Made by a program: the position numbers and the translations under genes. Positions 5,878 to 6,486 of a stretch of 6,486 nucleotides of DNA are shown here, piece after piece (position 1 is the first letter of the stretch; each line of letters opens with the position of its first letter). The DNA is from Sphingopyxis sp. (GTDB taxonomy: Bacteria > Pseudomonadota > Alphaproteobacteria > Sphingomonadales > Sphingomonadaceae). The stretch lies in contig JACEST010000112.1 of assembly GCA_013911715.1 (NCBI GenBank), positions 1 through 6,486 on the forward strand. The letters are read 5' to 3'. A model generated the notes under the pieces. It was not told the origin of the DNA, ran no database searches, and saw only the letters and a list, made by a program, of their open reading frames with translations.

Positions 5878-5911
5878 TCACGGCGGGTCTATCTAACGTC
5901 ATCACGGTCTA
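5878..5911 (-). repeat. Right terminal inverted repeat of the MITE-like element
   Basis: The end closes with CTAACGTCATCACGGTCTA, the complement of the left end. The two mismatches lie in the inner third, so the outer 24 bases are perfectly conserved between the two ends. Confidence 0.85.
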
Positions 5912-5944
5912 GCTGCTTGGCCGGCGCGCCTTGCCTCTTCACTA

Positions 5945-5972
5945 TCATCGTCCCGGGCTTGATCCGCGATGA
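5945..5972. repeat. Degenerate palindromic repeat, third type
   Basis: TCATCG (5945-5950) pairs with CGATGA (5967-5972) around TCCCGGGCTTGATCCG. This resembles the interspersed repeat with core CCCGGGCTTGACCCGGG common in alphaproteobacteria, but it is imperfect and single. Apart from this, 5912-6042 holds nothing I can name. Confidence 0.4.
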
Positions 5973-6042
5973 CATGATCGAGCGAATGAACGGCGAGAAT
6001 TAGGCATTCCGCTTTATCGCTGATCACGTTACCACATTTCCC

Positions 6043-6474
6043 ATGCTCAACCTGCAAGCCTTCCTGCCCTACCGCCTCTCAATCGCATCGAATGCGGTCA
6101 GCGCGCGCATCGCGCGTGAATATCAGAGCCGCTTTGGCCTCAAAATTCCCGAATGGCGGCTGATGGCGGTGCTCGGTGAAGGCAAGCCGCTGACGCAGCG
6201 CGAACTGGTCGCCGCGACGCTGATGGACAAGGTAACCGTCAACCGCGCCGCCAAGGCATTGAACGAACGTGCGCTGATTGCGCGGCAGGCGCATGGCAGC
6301 GATGGGCGCTCGCATCATCTGATGTTGTCCGATGCGGGCCGCGCGCTGTACGACGAAATCGTCCCTGCCGCCCTCGCCATGGAGCGCAAATTGCTGGCGG
6401 CGCTGAGCCCCGACGAGCGCGCGCAGCTCGATGCGATGCTGACGACGTTGATCGCCGCCGCCGATGCGCGCTGA
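6043..6474 (+). CDS. MarR family winged-helix transcriptional regulator
   Basis: This 143-residue protein has the length and order of a MarR regulator: N-terminal dimer helices (about 5-32), IPEWRLMAVLGEGKPLTQRE leading into the DNA-binding domain (35-54), a recognition helix around MDKVTVNRAAKALNERALI (61-79), the wing with the DGRSHHLMLS pattern (87-96), SDAGRALYDEIVP (96-108) and C-terminal dimer helices. MarR proteins bind DNA as dimers and usually release it on binding a small phenolic or similar ligand. The ATG at 6043 is the only credible start, because an in-frame TAG lies at 6001 and no ATG intervenes. No Shine-Dalgarno is visible before it, so a leaderless or weakly initiated message is possible. 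Its targets are not evident; the nearest gene upstream is the NnrU-family gene beyond the mobile element. The gene ends 12 bases before the window end. Confidence 0.92.
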   Translation: MLNLQAFLPYRLSIASNAVSARIAREYQSRFGLKIPEWRLMAVLGEGKPLTQRELVAATLMDKVTVNRAAKALNERALIARQAHGSDGRSHHLMLSDAGRALYDEIVPAALAMERKLLAALSPDERAQLDAMLTTLIAAADAR

Positions 6475-6486
6475 CGTGCGCTATCG

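Larger units (their letters stand above)
5640..5911. mobile_element. MITE-like non-coding element with 34-bp terminal inverted repeats
   Basis: The 272-base segment is bounded by inverted repeats at 5640-5673 and 5878-5911 that match at 32 of 34 positions. Both ends are TA, so TA may be either part of the repeat or a target-site duplication of the IS630/Tc1 type; the element proper would then be 5642-5909. No convincing gene lies inside, and it is too small for a transposase. The interior is almost wholly taken up by two stem-loops (5674-5770 and 5790-5868). This fits a non-autonomous element mobilised by a transposase encoded elsewhere. The parent family cannot be named from this window. Confidence 0.82.

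Noticed and set aside
5646..6003. Plus-strand open frames of 88 and 109 codons over the mobile element
   Set aside because: They cover terminal and internal inverted repeats, have no Shine-Dalgarno, and translate to basic low-complexity protein. The region is better explained as a structured non-coding element.
1..6486. CRISPR array, toxin-antitoxin pair or phage-defence module
   Set aside because: No regularly spaced direct repeats and no genes of those families are present. The accessory-looking content is limited to the small element and dispersed palindromes.

Overview
This window looks like chromosomal DNA from an alphaproteobacterium of the order Sphingomonadales. The evidence is the GC-rich coding style of most genes, the closeness of the proteins to what is common in that group, and two palindromic repeat types typical of it (cores GAGCGAAGTCGAGA and CTGAACTTGTTTCAG). 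This assignment is from recognition only; no database was searched.

Layout. At the left edge (1-136, minus strand) is the N-terminus of a nitroreductase-family protein. It is divergent from a three-gene operon on the plus strand: a POT/PTR2 proton-coupled peptide transporter (270-2036), an outer-membrane-type lipoprotein amidohydrolase with a complete set of metal ligands (2026-3435), and a second exported amidohydrolase-like protein in which the metal-binding histidines are replaced (3432-4832). Overlaps of 11 and 4 bases and internal Shine-Dalgarno sites point to translational coupling. A paired-hairpin repeat (4839-4924) separates the operon from a NnrU-family membrane protein (4944-5642). 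A 272-bp MITE-like element (5640-5911) with 34-bp terminal inverted repeats follows, and then a MarR-family regulator (6043-6474).

How the genes may work together. The two exported proteins could process small peptides or related amides in the periplasm, and the transporter could import the products. The substrate is not known, and the second hydrolase is probably a non-catalytic partner. The NnrU-like protein and the MarR regulator have no evident link to this operon.

Most notable points: a palindromic repeat lies in frame inside the coding sequence for the second hydrolase's signal peptide; the MITE-like element sits exactly on the TA of the NnrU gene's TAG stop codon and leaves that stop intact; the element's interior folds into two nested stem-loops; and both palindromic repeats show the same CC:GG versus TG:CA compensatory exchange between their two arms.
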